A DNA stretch of 64,000 nucleotides from positions 1-64,000 of the forward strand of contig JAFVAR010000047.1 of NCBI GenBank assembly GCA_017480425.1, read 5' to 3'. Every line of letters starts with the position of its first letter. Position 1 is the stretch's first letter. Origin of the DNA: a bacterium. GTDB lineage: Bacteria > Cyanobacteriota > Vampirovibrionia > Gastranaerophilales > Gastranaerophilaceae. Below are positions 55,891-64,000 of this stretch, piece by piece. Position numbers and translations under genes: made by a program. The notes beneath the pieces were generated by a model, which saw only the letters and a list, made by a program, of their open reading frames with translations, was not told the origin of the DNA and searched no databases.

Positions 55891-58149
55891 CTAATAATTG
55901 TATTCAGGAACTATAAACTGCTCATTATTTGCGTCTTTTTCGACAAACTTCAAATAATAATTAAGAGCGGTTTCTTTAGAATTGTTATAAAAATCTTCAC
56001 TTATTAAAGATTTATGCAGTTCTGTTCTTTCTCCCGAATAGTTGCCCAAAATTCTTGAAAATTTGTTTATTTCTTCATAATTTTCTCCGCCTGAATATGC
56101 CTTTGTTTTGGCATCAGTACCAGACGGACGAATTTCTACATATTTATCTGAAAATTGAAGATAAGTTCCGTCACCGACAAATTTTACTGATTTTAAACTA
56201 TCAAAATCTAACTCTTCAAATGCGTCATTTAAAACATTTTTAACTTGTTCTAAATTAGCCTTACCCTCTCTTATCGCAATTGCAAGTGAAAGATAGAACA
56301 AATCATTTTGGGTTCTTTGTTTTTCGCCTTCTGCTTTTGCAAGTTTCAATTTTTCAATATCCGGTTCTGATTCGTTATAATATGCTATATCCTCTCTTAC
56401 ATCATATTTAGCAATAATATCATTTTCATCGAAAATTGATGCCAAATACTCTGATAATGTTGTATTTTCTTCTTCTAATTTAGCTGCCAGAGAAGACGCA
56501 ACAATAATTGCCTCGGTTGCGCTTTTTTCCCTCATTGCAATTGCTTTTCTGCCTCCAAGAGACTCGATTAAATCTTCTGAGCCCATAATCATACCGCCGG
56601 ATTCTTCCCCGCCAAATATCATTCTGGGCTGGATTCCCAGATTTATAGCATTTCCGAATACATCATCAACAATAACTTCTTTATCCGGAGCATTCTTAAT
56701 TTGAAGTTCAACTTTTTTCATTATATTAGCAATTTCTTTGAATCCGACAGGAACGTTTACAACTTTTATATTATTTGCCCCTGCCCATTCATCCCAAGAA
56801 AGAGCCGAAGCAGTTGTTTTTATCATAAATCTTGGATGATTTTTAAATTTTCCGTTATGCTTAAGTTGTTGAACACGATAATTCATAAGCATCAAAAATG
56901 CTTGATTTGCGCTATATACAGTGAGAATCCTGTCCTCATCAAGTTGAATATATGAAATTCCGTATTCATCAAGCATTGGTTCGTTTCCTATAGCTTCAAC
57001 CTGACATACTGTAAGTCTGTCGTGGTCAGGATCAGTAATTAAAACAACTGTACCCAATGCACAATTTTTAAGCACCCGTTCATAATGAAGCGACTCTATT
57101 ACAGGAAAATATTTTTCTCCGTTCGGTCGTTTTGCCAACACTGTTGCATCAACAGAATAATCATAAAAAGTTTTATTTCCCTTTGGGTCAGTATCATATT
57201 TACCTATTGAATGAAAAAATGGGTCTTCTTCTGTATTATTCCAAATGTACTTATCTGAAATTCCAAGTTTTTCCAATACTCTTGATAATGTTCTGTAAGC
57301 ACATCCGCCAACACTTTCAATAAACAATTTTGAATTCATCCTTTTAATGTTATCAAGATTTTCAGCAACTCCGGATTTTAAATAATCAACGTACAAATCT
57401 ATACCGTCATTAAATTTCGCCATGATACTTTCATCAATATGCGAATCATTTTTAGGAGCAATTTTAATCTCATAAGAGCCATTTTTATCAACAATATCAA
57501 AGATTTCCTGAATCTTATTTACAAATTCCAAAGATTCTTCCGGTAAATATTGGCTGCCTTGAGAATTTAAGTCTTTTGTGGCAGTTTTCACTGAAATTCC
57601 ATGACTTGATGTAATATATTCTCCGCCCATCAAGTCAAGTTTAAAAGCCAGAAATGATGCTAACCAGATAGGAATAGTTTTTCTTCCAACCGGAACAATG
57701 GTTTTTATTCCTTGTGCTGCTTGGATTCTTGCAATTGCATCCAAATAAAGTTCTGAATTATACCGAACTTCACTTGCCGCAATTTTGCGTAATTCTTTAC
57801 CACTATATTTTTCACGGGCAACGAGTGCTTTCGCAAGCGTCGCAAGTACAATACCTACGAGATTAATAGGAAAACGTGTGTCTTGCGGATACAAAATATT
57901 CTGCGGTCCTCTGATTCCTGCAGTAGACACTTTCGCTTCTTTTGAATAATTTGCAAACCACTCAAGCAAGTTTAATCCTTCAGGATTTGAATCACTATGA
58001 GGATAAAGGTGTTCTCTTTTCAGTAAAAACGTGAATCCGTTTTCGTTATCAAAATTCATTAAATCTAAATTTTTTATATAATCAGGAGTCTTTTCAAACA
58101 CGCTGTTAAAAAGCTCTTTTTCTAATTCACAAGTAGGTTTTCTGTTCAT
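55891..58149 (-). CDS. Large phosphohexomutase-like enzyme (PGM/PMM family) with altered active-site loop
   Basis: 752 residues, much longer than the usual 450-580. Domain 1 opens with KVSTAGIRGPQNILYPQD (about 93-110). The phosphoserine loop is GGEYITSSHGISVKTATKD, Ser-His as in TASHNP but with Gly instead of Asn-Pro. The metal site is VLITDPDHDRLTV (DxDxDR). The sugar-binding loop is FGGEESGGMIMG, and the phosphate loop in domain 4 is EIRPSGTDAKTKAYSGG. It probably interconverts hexose 1- and 6-phosphates. The extra length is spread over domains 2-3. It lies 55 bp after fliR in the same direction and 13 bp before GtrA. Confidence 0.82.
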   Translation of the reverse strand: MNRKPTCELEKELFNSVFEKTPDYIKNLDLMNFDNENGFTFLLKREHLYPHSDSNPEGLNLLEWFANYSKEAKVSTAGIRGPQNILYPQDTRFPINLVGIVLATLAKALVAREKYSGKELRKIAASEVRYNSELYLDAIARIQAAQGIKTIVPVGRKTIPIWLASFLAFKLDLMGGEYITSSHGISVKTATKDLNSQGSQYLPEESLEFVNKIQEIFDIVDKNGSYEIKIAPKNDSHIDESIMAKFNDGIDLYVDYLKSGVAENLDNIKRMNSKLFIESVGGCAYRTLSRVLEKLGISDKYIWNNTEEDPFFHSIGKYDTDPKGNKTFYDYSVDATVLAKRPNGEKYFPVIESLHYERVLKNCALGTVVLITDPDHDRLTVCQVEAIGNEPMLDEYGISYIQLDEDRILTVYSANQAFLMLMNYRVQQLKHNGKFKNHPRFMIKTTASALSWDEWAGANNIKVVNVPVGFKEIANIMKKVELQIKNAPDKEVIVDDVFGNAINLGIQPRMIFGGEESGGMIMGSEDLIESLGGRKAIAMREKSATEAIIVASSLAAKLEEENTTLSEYLASIFDENDIIAKYDVREDIAYYNESEPDIEKLKLAKAEGEKQRTQNDLFYLSLAIAIREGKANLEQVKNVLNDAFEELDFDSLKSVKFVGDGTYLQFSDKYVEIRPSGTDAKTKAYSGGENYEEINKFSRILGNYSGERTELHKSLISEDFYNNSKETALNYYLKFVEKDANNEQFIVPEYNY

Positions 58150-58204
58150 AATCTCTCCCTCTACCCAGATATTATACCATAATTCCGTTATATATTACAT
58201 TCCG

Positions 58205-58984
58205 CTAATAAATATTTGAAAAAGACAAGAAAAATTCAGATATTGTATTAATTAAAATAGGCATAATCCAAATCATAATCGCCGCTCCAAACACAGGTTT
58301 GAAAAGGAAACTTAATTGAAATACGTTAACCTGCGGAGCTGTTTTTGAAATTACACCCAAAATGATATCTTGACCAAGCGTTGCCAAAAGTACCGGAGAT
58401 GCGACTTGCAGCCCCATATACAAAACATTTGAAGTAGTAGTAATCAAATAGTCTAAATTGATAATTTTTTCAAGCGGAATTACAACTGCATATATAGGGA
58501 AAACTTCAAAACTCCTGATAAGAGCATTAAACAACCAATAAAAACCGCCCAGTTCAATAAATATAAGAAGTCCTAAAAGAGTAATAACACGACTTAAGAT
58601 AGATGTCTGACTGTTTGTTGTCGGATCCATTACCATAGCAGATGATAAACCCATTTGAGTATTAATCATATCGCCGCCTGCTTCTATTGCCAAAATAAAT
58701 AATTGAGCAATATACCCTACAATGGCGCCTGCCGCAAAATTTAATGTTAAAAGCAGAAGCGGTGAAACATCAGCAGGAGGCATCTCCGGCTTAAGTATCG
58801 GTGTAATTATAATTGTTAATATAAAAGCAAACGCAAGTTTAACCATACCTGCAATTTCTTTTCTGTTAAGAACTGGAGCAAATCTTATAAACCCAAGAAG
58901 TCTTGCAAATACAATAAAACCCGCAGAAAACCAGCGAGCAAATTCAGGAAATAACGCAGACATCTGGGTTACTATTTGGTCCAT
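58205..58984 (-). CDS. fliR: Flagellar export apparatus protein FliR
   Basis: 259 residues, standard FliR length, with six membrane helices. Typical are GFIVFARLLGFIRFAPVLNR at the start, LAFAFILTIIITPIL, and the conserved GGDMINTQMGLSSAMVMDP (about 110-128). The end has LFKPVFGAAIMIWIMPILI. It is part of the FliPQR export gate at the base of the flagellum. It shares one base (TAATG) with the secreted-protein gene upstream, so both are translated from one mRNA. Confidence 0.95.
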   Translation of the reverse strand: MDQIVTQMSALFPEFARWFSAGFIVFARLLGFIRFAPVLNRKEIAGMVKLAFAFILTIIITPILKPEMPPADVSPLLLLTLNFAAGAIVGYIAQLFILAIEAGGDMINTQMGLSSAMVMDPTTNSQTSILSRVITLLGLLIFIELGGFYWLFNALIRSFEVFPIYAVVIPLEKIINLDYLITTTSNVLYMGLQVASPVLLATLGQDIILGVISKTAPQVNVFQLSFLFKPVFGAAIMIWIMPILINTISEFFLSFSNIY

Positions 58985-59370
58985 TATTCTCCATCCCTTT
59001 CTTTTAATAATGGTGGTTCATCCAACTCATATTCATATTCGAAATATCCGGGAGGACAATCTATTGTTAAAATTTCAAAACCTTGAATTTCATCTATTAT
59101 TGTAGAATCTCCTTCTACTTTTACATTAAATACAACTTTTTCCTTGCCGCCTTTTGTAACAATAAATCTCGAAGCCCCTTCTTTTAACGGATGAACAATT
59201 AACGTATTTTTCTCATTCATAATTGTTACAAGCGGAAAAACATCAATGACATCATTATGTTCAATTTTAATATCAGTCAACTTTTCAGGATTAGAAATTA
59301 TGCAATCTTCTCTTGCCTGTACAGATAAAGTTATTAAAAATAAAGAAATAACCGCTAATATTTTTTTCAT
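58984..59370 (-). CDS. Secreted protein between fliQ and fliR (pilus-formation-N / CpaC-N-like)
   Basis: 128 residues with a signal peptide (MKKILAVISLFLITLSVQAR, cleavage after VQA). The core, IEHNDVIDVFPLVTIMNEKN then TLIVHPLKEGASRFIVTKGG and VVFNVKVEGDS, has the strand order and Gly-turn of the pilus formation N-terminal domain (the CpaC/RcpA N-domain). The last third is acidic with Glu/Tyr. Two Cys are in the mature part (DCIIS and IDCPPG). It is not a usual member of fliOPQR operons. Close spacing on both sides (2 bp and -1 bp) ties it to the flagellar genes. A periplasmic or rod-related partner is inferred only. Confidence 0.7.
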   Translation of the reverse strand: MKKILAVISLFLITLSVQAREDCIISNPEKLTDIKIEHNDVIDVFPLVTIMNEKNTLIVHPLKEGASRFIVTKGGKEKVVFNVKVEGDSTIIDEIQGFEILTIDCPPGYFEYEYELDEPPLLKERDGE

Positions 59371-59372
59371 AT

Positions 59373-59864
59373 TTATCTTCCTAACATTTTATTGATTTCA
59401 ACAAAATTACCTTTCGGCATTGGTGTTTTCGGAGCTGTTTGATACTTAATTTTTTGCCCTTTATCTATATATGGGACTTTCCCCGGATTTTTCATAACTT
59501 CTTCAACAGTGGGAACATTTTTGAACTTATCCTGTTTCATCTCTTCTTCAAAAGGAGTTGTATATTTGTAATAATCTGCAGGAAGTGCAAATGTGTCATT
59601 CTTGGTTATTGTTTGGAATGCCAAATTTGTCCCTTCCGTAAATAAGTTTGTAAGCAATTTCATAAAGCCTAAACCACCAATAATAATTACTAAAAATACC
59701 GCAAAAATTTTCGGTGCAGCAGCAATAGTCTGCTCTTGAACTTGAGTTACAGCTTGAATTATACCAACAACCAAACCAATCGCAGCCGCAGTTAATACAC
59801 ACGGCATTGATATTGATAACATTGTCATAAAACCTTTTGCTAAATATTCTGTTAGTAATTCCAT
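59373..59864 (-). CDS. fliQ: Flagellar export apparatus protein FliQ with C-terminal extension
   Basis: 163 residues from ATG 59864 (MELLTEYLAKGFMTM). FliQ is normally about 89 residues. The first 85 form the two membrane helices of FliQ, with AIGLVVGIIQAVTQVQEQTI (about 28-47) clearly conserved. Residues 90-163 are an added soluble tail with many Lys, Pro and Glu (DTFALPADYYKYTTPFEEEM, then PTVEEVMKNPGKVPYIDKG). I see no known domain in it. An earlier in-frame start overlaps fliP and lacks similarity. Downstream it is followed two bases later by the secreted-protein gene. Confidence 0.88.
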   Translation of the reverse strand: MELLTEYLAKGFMTMLSISMPCVLTAAAIGLVVGIIQAVTQVQEQTIAAAPKIFAVFLVIIIGGLGFMKLLTNLFTEGTNLAFQTITKNDTFALPADYYKYTTPFEEEMKQDKFKNVPTVEEVMKNPGKVPYIDKGQKIKYQTAPKTPMPKGNFVEINKMLGR

Positions 59865-59880
59865 TTTAAAACTATCCTTT

Positions 59881-60519
59881 TTAATTATAACTTTGTACCA
59901 AGCCCTGGACAATTAAAGCCCAACCGTCAACTGCAATAAATATAAGCAACTTAAACGGAAGCGAAATAATCGTTGGTGATAACATAAACATACCAAGTGC
60001 AAGCAATATGTTCGCAACAACAAGATCAAGTACAATAAACGGTACAAATACTATAAAACCAATCTCGAAAGCAGTTTTAAGTTCGCTTAAAATGTAAGCC
60101 GGTGCCACTTCCCAAATAGTTATTTCATCAGGAGATTTAGGCGGTGTTTTGTGCTTTAGTTCCACAAAGAACGCCAAATCACCTTCACGAGTTTGCTTTA
60201 ACATAAATTCTTTTAACGGTTTAGAACCTTCATCTACTGCCGCAATAAGGTTTTGATTCTTCTGATACGGCACGGAACCACGCTCATACATTTGTTGAAA
60301 AACACCACCCATAGTATAGAATGTTAAAATCATACACAATCCGATTGTTACAATTGCCGGCGGTACTTGTACACCCATTGCCGTTTTCAATAATGAAAAT
60401 ACTATTGTAAATCTTAAAAATGAAGTCATACAGCAAAATACAAACGGTATAAGTGAAAATAAAGACATCACCGTAAGCAGCTGCAAGACCGGATTCATAT
60501 TTTGTAAAGCGCTATCCAT
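59881..60519 (-). CDS. fliP: Flagellar export apparatus protein FliP
   Basis: 212 residues with four membrane helices and no cleaved signal peptide, shorter than the 245 residues of E. coli FliP. MSLFSLIPFVFCCMTSFLRFTIVFSLLKTA-type start, then MGVQVPPAIVTIGLCMILTF. The end, EIGFIVFVPFIVLDLVVANI and LALGMFMLSPTIISLPFKLL, is diagnostic. Five copies form the export gate core. It lies 25 bp after fliO and 16 bp before fliQ. Confidence 0.96.
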   Translation of the reverse strand: MDSALQNMNPVLQLLTVMSLFSLIPFVFCCMTSFLRFTIVFSLLKTAMGVQVPPAIVTIGLCMILTFYTMGGVFQQMYERGSVPYQKNQNLIAAVDEGSKPLKEFMLKQTREGDLAFFVELKHKTPPKSPDEITIWEVAPAYILSELKTAFEIGFIVFVPFIVLDLVVANILLALGMFMLSPTIISLPFKLLIFIAVDGWALIVQGLVQSYN

Positions 60520-60544
60520 TTTACTTTTGTTTCCTTAAAAATTA

Positions 60545-61057
60545 CTAACCCTTAATTTTTTCTGCCAAGCTTCTCATTACTGATTTATATTGCTGCGACT
60601 GTTCATTTTTTTGCACAGCATCAACAGTAACTACAGCTTCTTCTTGCGGTACTTGTTCAGGTTCACCCTCTTGTATCTTCTTCAAAGAATGATGAACTAT
60701 TGTATTTCTTATACCGCTTCTATCCATATAACAAGGCTTTGAAAGCATATCGATTGTATCTTTAAATGATTCGACAGATTTTGCAGCAAGTTGTGTCTCA
60801 GGCAAAATTTCTAATTTATCTAACTTTGACACAAGACAAGTTTTATCAGCATCTCCCGCAATAAGAAAATTTTCATGCCCTGTTGAAACTATGTATAGCA
60901 TTTTTCTTTGCCCAAGAGACATTGTATCTACAAGTTTTAAGTATTTTGATTTATGAATTCCCCCAACTGATGTTGCATTTTTAAATACCAAAAGTGCTAC
61001 AACAATAACTCCCACCATTGCTAAAGTATAAACAATAAAGTTTGCCAAATATCCCAT
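60545..61057 (-). CDS. fliO: FliO-like flagellar export assembly protein
   Basis: 170 residues from the second ATG of an ATG-ATG pair (61057), with GAGGAT five bases upstream. One N-terminal membrane helix (about 4-26) is followed by a small cytosolic domain of the FliO type: KYLKLVDTMSLGQRKMLYIV, then NFLIAGDADKTCLVSKLDKL. A disordered Glu/Gln-rich tail follows. FliO assists assembly of FliP. The gene order fliM/N-fliO-fliP-fliQ-x-fliR supports the call despite the weak conservation of FliO. Confidence 0.82.
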   Translation of the reverse strand: MGYLANFIVYTLAMVGVIVVALLVFKNATSVGGIHKSKYLKLVDTMSLGQRKMLYIVSTGHENFLIAGDADKTCLVSKLDKLEILPETQLAAKSVESFKDTIDMLSKPCYMDRSGIRNTIVHHSLKKIQEGEPEQVPQEEAVVTVDAVQKNEQSQQYKSVMRSLAEKIKG

Positions 61058-61122
61058 CATATCCTCGCTTTTTTTGAAAATAATTTCTCGTTATTTGTTT
61101 TTTAATGCTTTTTGTTAAAAAA

Positions 61123-62229
61123 TCAACCCTGATTTTCGTCAACTTCAAAGTCACTGTAATCAAAATCTTCACCTTCATGATTTTCCTCTGAATTCTCAGA
61201 TGAAGGCTCATCAATTTCAGGTGCCGCAGAATCCGCAGATGAATTTGAATCACTGACTTTTTCGATTCTTACTCCAAATCGGTCATTAATTATCACAAGT
61301 TCTCCCATTGCAACAACCTTACCGCCGACCTTTAACGAAACTTTATTATCGTAAACGGAACATAAGTCAACGATTAGTCCTTCTTCTATGCTCTTAAGTT
61401 CACCCAAGGTAACTTTTACTTTGTCAAACTCAGCCATCATATCGACCTGTATGCTGTCCCACAAATTTGTATTTGCATCTTCGCTCATACTGCTTCCTCC
61501 GCCCATATCATATGGTTCTATAATTTTTATATTTGGTTTAACTTGAAATTTCTGTATAATATTGTCGCAAACAAGTGTCATTTCCGAAGATTTACTATTT
61601 TCGAAAACAACTATATCGCCAATATCCAACTTTTTTATATCTGCAACGGGAAATGTTGTTGAACCCAAAATCAAGTTTACTTCCACTAAACTGCTTGCAA
61701 AATCCATATCATTAAATCTTACTTCTGAAGTATCAATATTTTGTGGTGACAAAATATCTTTCGGAACAGATATAATGAATTTTGCAGCATTATCAGAACT
61801 TTCGCTTTTGACAAAATATGTTAAGTGCAATATTTCGTTATAACGCCTTTGCGGATCTATAGTAAAATTCGGGGCAAGTGATTCATACAAAAAATCATTA
61901 AAGGCAGTTACAATCCTAGCTTCAAGCTCTGATACTTCAGTTAATTCAAATTTTCTGTTATTTTTACCTAAAACTTTATCTAAAATAACATTAATTGCTT
62001 CTTGAGAAATTCTTATATATACATCATTCTTAGAATTTATTTTTACTTTGGTAACAAAAAAAGTTTCATTTTGTGCAAGAACATTCATGTTAGTACTGAT
62101 TGAGGCAAGTTTATATTCAAATCCGTCAAAAAAGAACTCGTTGCTGCAATTCTTGACAACAGGTGTAAAAATTGAATCATACCAGTTATATTGCTTATAT
62201 AATTCATCAAAAAATACTGAATTTATCAT
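61123..62229 (-). CDS. FliM/FliN-family flagellar switch protein with two SpoA domains
   Basis: 368 residues. 1-175 form a FliM/CheC-like middle region. The first SpoA domain is at about 180-240 (LVEVNLILGSTTFPVADIKK) and the second at about 258-326 (VKVTLGELKSIEEGLIVDL, FliN-like). An acidic disordered tail follows (330-368). The N-terminal CheY-binding peptide of FliM is absent. Dual SpoA layout is known from type III secretion SctQ and some FliY variants. It probably forms the rotor C-ring or export-sorting platform. First gene of the operon; the start is divergent from ftsZ. Confidence 0.84.
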   Translation of the reverse strand: MINSVFFDELYKQYNWYDSIFTPVVKNCSNEFFFDGFEYKLASISTNMNVLAQNETFFVTKVKINSKNDVYIRISQEAINVILDKVLGKNNRKFELTEVSELEARIVTAFNDFLYESLAPNFTIDPQRRYNEILHLTYFVKSESSDNAAKFIISVPKDILSPQNIDTSEVRFNDMDFASSLVEVNLILGSTTFPVADIKKLDIGDIVVFENSKSSEMTLVCDNIIQKFQVKPNIKIIEPYDMGGGSSMSEDANTNLWDSIQVDMMAEFDKVKVTLGELKSIEEGLIVDLCSVYDNKVSLKVGGKVVAMGELVIINDRFGVRIEKVSDSNSSADSAAPEIDEPSSENSEENHEGEDFDYSDFEVDENQG

Positions 62230-62432
62230 ACCTAATCCCTACTATAGTCCACCGATATCATAGACTATTTTAAAGATAAAGAAATCAACTGTTTAGATGA
62301 ATTTTTAGACATGTTAATTTATATTACAATTCATGCAAAAAAACCGTCTTCAAAACTTTACATTTGTCTTCGTTTAAAATAGTATGTTAATATAGTGGTA
62401 TAGTATAGAAAAGTAAAAAAAGAGGAATAGTC
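62230..62432. promoter_or_regulatory. Divergent region between flagellar operon and ftsZ, with ftsZ promoter
   Basis: On the plus strand TTGTCT (62364-62369), 18-base spacer, and extended -10 TGTTAATAT (62385-62393) give an mRNA start near 62400. AGAGGA lies just before the GTG start of ftsZ. No other feature is clear. Confidence 0.5.
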
Positions 62433-63599
62433 GTGGACAATTTAGGACCGGATATTTTTGGAAGAAGAGATGTTGAAAGTATTCAATCATCTGACAATAT
62501 GAGCCAATACGGCGCGCCAGCAGTTAACCCTGCTAAAATTAAAGTTATAGGTGTCGGCGGCGGCGGCGGAAATGCAGTTAACCGAATGATTAAAGCCGGA
62601 TTATCAGGCGTAGAATTCTGGTTAATGAACACTGATTTACAGATTTTAAATACTTCTTTGTGCAAAAATAAAATACAACTTGGCGCACAATTAACAAACG
62701 GACTTGGTGCCGGCGGAGAACCTCAAGTTGGTGAAAAAGCTGCTGAAGAAGCTCAACAAGAAATTACTCAAGCTATTGAAGGCGCAGATATGGTATTTGT
62801 AACAGCAGGTATGGGCGGAGGAACCGGTACAGGTGCAGCTCCTGTTGTTGCAAAAATTGCAAAGGATCTTGGTATATTAACAATCGGTGTTGTTACAAAA
62901 CCGTTCTCTTTTGAAGGAAAAAGAAGACAAAATCAAGCTCTTCAAGGGTTAGAAAAATTAAGAGAAGCTGTTGACGCACTTATTGTTATTCCGAATGATA
63001 AATTACTTGATGTTGTTGACAGACGTGTATCGCTTCAAGAATCATTTATTGTTGTTGACGAAGTTCTTCTGAGAGGTGTTCAAGGTATCTCTGATATCAT
63101 TACTATTCCGGGTTTAATAAATGTTGACTTTGCAGATGTTAAGTCTGTAATGGCAGCTTCCGGTTCAGCATTGATGGGTATTGGCAGAGGCACAGGCGAA
63201 GGCAGGGCTATTGAAGCAGCAAAAATTGCAATTAATTCTCAATTATTGGAAACCTCAATTAATGGTGCTTCCGGTGTCATTGTTAATATCACAGGCGGTC
63301 CTGATATGACATTGCACGAAGTTACTGACGCAACAAATATCATTAATGATGCGGTTCTTGATGATGCAAGAGTTATAATCGGTGCTGTTGTTGATGATAA
63401 CATTCAAGGTGAAATCCAAATTACTGTAATTGCTACAGGTTTTGAACTTAAGTCTCAAATGCCTATTGAACAAAAAGTTGAAAATCGTTCAATCAGTGCA
63501 GCTGAATTCTTTTCAGGAGCATTCAACAATACTCCTCAAAAAGCACCTACAATGACATCATTTGCAGATATTCAGATTCCTGATTTCTTAAGAAAATAG
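62433..63599 (+). CDS. ftsZ: Cell division protein FtsZ
   Basis: 388 residues from GTG 62433 with AGAGGA upstream. Tubulin-like GTPase that forms the division ring. Signature GGGTGTG at residues 128-134, [17 protein letters not shown] at the N-terminus and the T7 loop [11 protein letters not shown]. The C-terminal conserved peptide IQIPDFLRK ends the protein. ftsA and ftsQ are not adjacent: ftsZ here is separated by about 45 kb from murD-ftsW-murG. It ends at a clear terminator. Confidence 0.98.
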   Translation: MDNLGPDIFGRRDVESIQSSDNMSQYGAPAVNPAKIKVIGVGGGGGNAVNRMIKAGLSGVEFWLMNTDLQILNTSLCKNKIQLGAQLTNGLGAGGEPQVGEKAAEEAQQEITQAIEGADMVFVTAGMGGGTGTGAAPVVAKIAKDLGILTIGVVTKPFSFEGKRRQNQALQGLEKLREAVDALIVIPNDKLLDVVDRRVSLQESFIVVDEVLLRGVQGISDIITIPGLINVDFADVKSVMAASGSALMGIGRGTGEGRAIEAAKIAINSQLLETSINGASGVIVNITGGPDMTLHEVTDATNIINDAVLDDARVIIGAVVDDNIQGEIQITVIATGFELKSQMPIEQKVENRSISAAEFFSGAFNNTPQKAPTMTSFADIQIPDFLRK

Positions 63600-63620
63600 T
63601 AAAATTTAAAAATAAATAGC

Positions 63621-63662
63621 AGAGTCGAGCCATATAAATAGTGTGGCTCGACTTTGCTTTTA
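63621..63662 (+). terminator. Rho-independent terminator of ftsZ
   Basis: AGTCGAGCCA (63624-63633) pairs with TGGCTCGACT (63645-63654), followed by TTGCTTTT. Confidence 0.88.
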
Positions 63663-63673
63663 GAAAGGAGTTT

Positions 63674-63979
63674 ATGCACATATTACCAATTACACAAAAA
63701 ATAAATAGTTTTTCTGCATCCAAATATGACAAAAAAGCTGAAGGATACAGAGGATACACCGCTGTAAATCCCAAAAATTCAATAGCTAAAAGTATCCGTG
63801 CACTTGATAAAAAAATTATAACAAATATTAATAATATTTATCTTGGCTACAGAGAAGATAAAGAATTAATGGAAACTATGATTCACCGATATTCATTCAT
63901 TGTAAGTGTAGAAAAAGAAATTTTATACAGTAAATATTCTAAAAAACTTCAAAGAGCTTTACCGGCTAAATTTTTGTAA
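63674..63979 (+). CDS. Small protein of unknown function
   Basis: 101 residues from ATG 63674 (MHILPITQKINSFSASKY), with AAAGGAG seven bases upstream; a longer frame runs from inside the terminator and is not used. Residues 1-40 are polar with a Tyr/Gly turn (AEGYRGYTAVNP). 45-95 are two charged helices (IAKSIRALDKKIITNINNI, KELMETMIHRYSFIVSVEKE). No signal peptide or membrane helix. No family recognised. The N-terminal signature resembles that of other hypotheticals in this window. Confidence 0.65.
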   Translation: MHILPITQKINSFSASKYDKKAEGYRGYTAVNPKNSIAKSIRALDKKIITNINNIYLGYREDKELMETMIHRYSFIVSVEKEILYSKYSKKLQRALPAKFL

Positions 63980-64000
63980 TTTTTAGTTGTGTATAAAAAA

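Noticed and set aside
58205-62229. Type III secretion system instead of flagellum
   Set aside because: FliO, FliP, FliR and FliQ all look flagellar and no secretin, needle or ATPase genes of an injectisome are nearby; only the dual-SpoA protein is reminiscent of SctQ.

Overview
The window is AT-rich (by eye about one third G+C) and gene-dense. It looks like the chromosome of a Gram-negative, flagellated, fermentative gut-type bacterium of the non-photosynthetic cyanobacterial sister lineage (Melainabacteria/Vampirovibrionia, probably Gastranaerophilales). This is an inference from several signs: an outer-membrane envelope (TolC, RND pump, Skp/OmpH, AsmA-like protein) combined with CsaB pyruvyltransferase; a threonyl-tRNA synthetase that starts directly at the editing domain without a TGS domain, as in cyanobacteria; a CHASE2 adenylate cyclase; and many secreted or lineage-type hypotheticals. 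No rRNA, transposase, phage or CRISPR genes are seen.

Layout. 1-6285 (minus): tripartite RND efflux operon (adaptor, pump, TolC) running into an AsmA-like gene cut by the window edge. 6407-7402 (plus): AI-2E family permease, sharing a symmetric divergent promoter region with the pump. 7484-14035 (minus): secreted hypotheticals, two flavodoxin-like proteins, PreA-type dehydrogenase and an HNH-like protein. 14093-17619 (minus): murD-ftsW-murG with overlapping genes. 17708-18583: WG-repeat protein. 18585-22946 (minus): tightly coupled KDPG aldolase / KDG kinase / CsaB / glycogen-synthase-like operon. 23015-25691: CHASE2 cyclase and HAD phosphatase. 25674-28779: divergent MarR regulator and an aminotransferase / Cys-nucleophile hydrolase / small membrane protein operon. 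29561-37447: metal transporters, thrS with a structured leader, tgt, acyl-ACP thioesterase and an acetyltransferase. 37508-39025 (minus): envelope genes. 39397-45462: rimO, two small genes, coaBC, Nif3-like and an EmrB-type pump. 45520-50661: groESL, Hsp20, EF-hand protein, sugar nucleotidyltransferase. 50862-51114: tRNA-Pro(CGG) beside a patchwork of intergenic repeats. 51327-54772: TPR protein and metG. 54778-55877: small hypothetical, XRE regulator, GtrA. 55891-62229 (minus): flagellar export/switch operon (fliM/N-like, fliO, fliP, extended fliQ, a secreted insert protein, fliR) followed by a large phosphohexomutase. 62433-63979: ftsZ and a small hypothetical.

Most unusual signals: (i) several genes have a -10 box ending exactly six bases before the start codon and no Shine-Dalgarno sequence, implying leaderless mRNAs; (ii) a recurrent extended -10 of the form TGNTAnnnT; (iii) palindromic operators at three efflux or metabolic promoters; (iv) a long imperfect hairpin in the thrS leader; (v) an alpha/beta hydrolase with Cys in place of the Ser nucleophile; (vi) a flagellar export operon with a tail-extended FliQ, an inserted secreted protein and a dual-SpoA switch protein; (vii) a shared N-terminal signature on otherwise unrelated cytosolic proteins.
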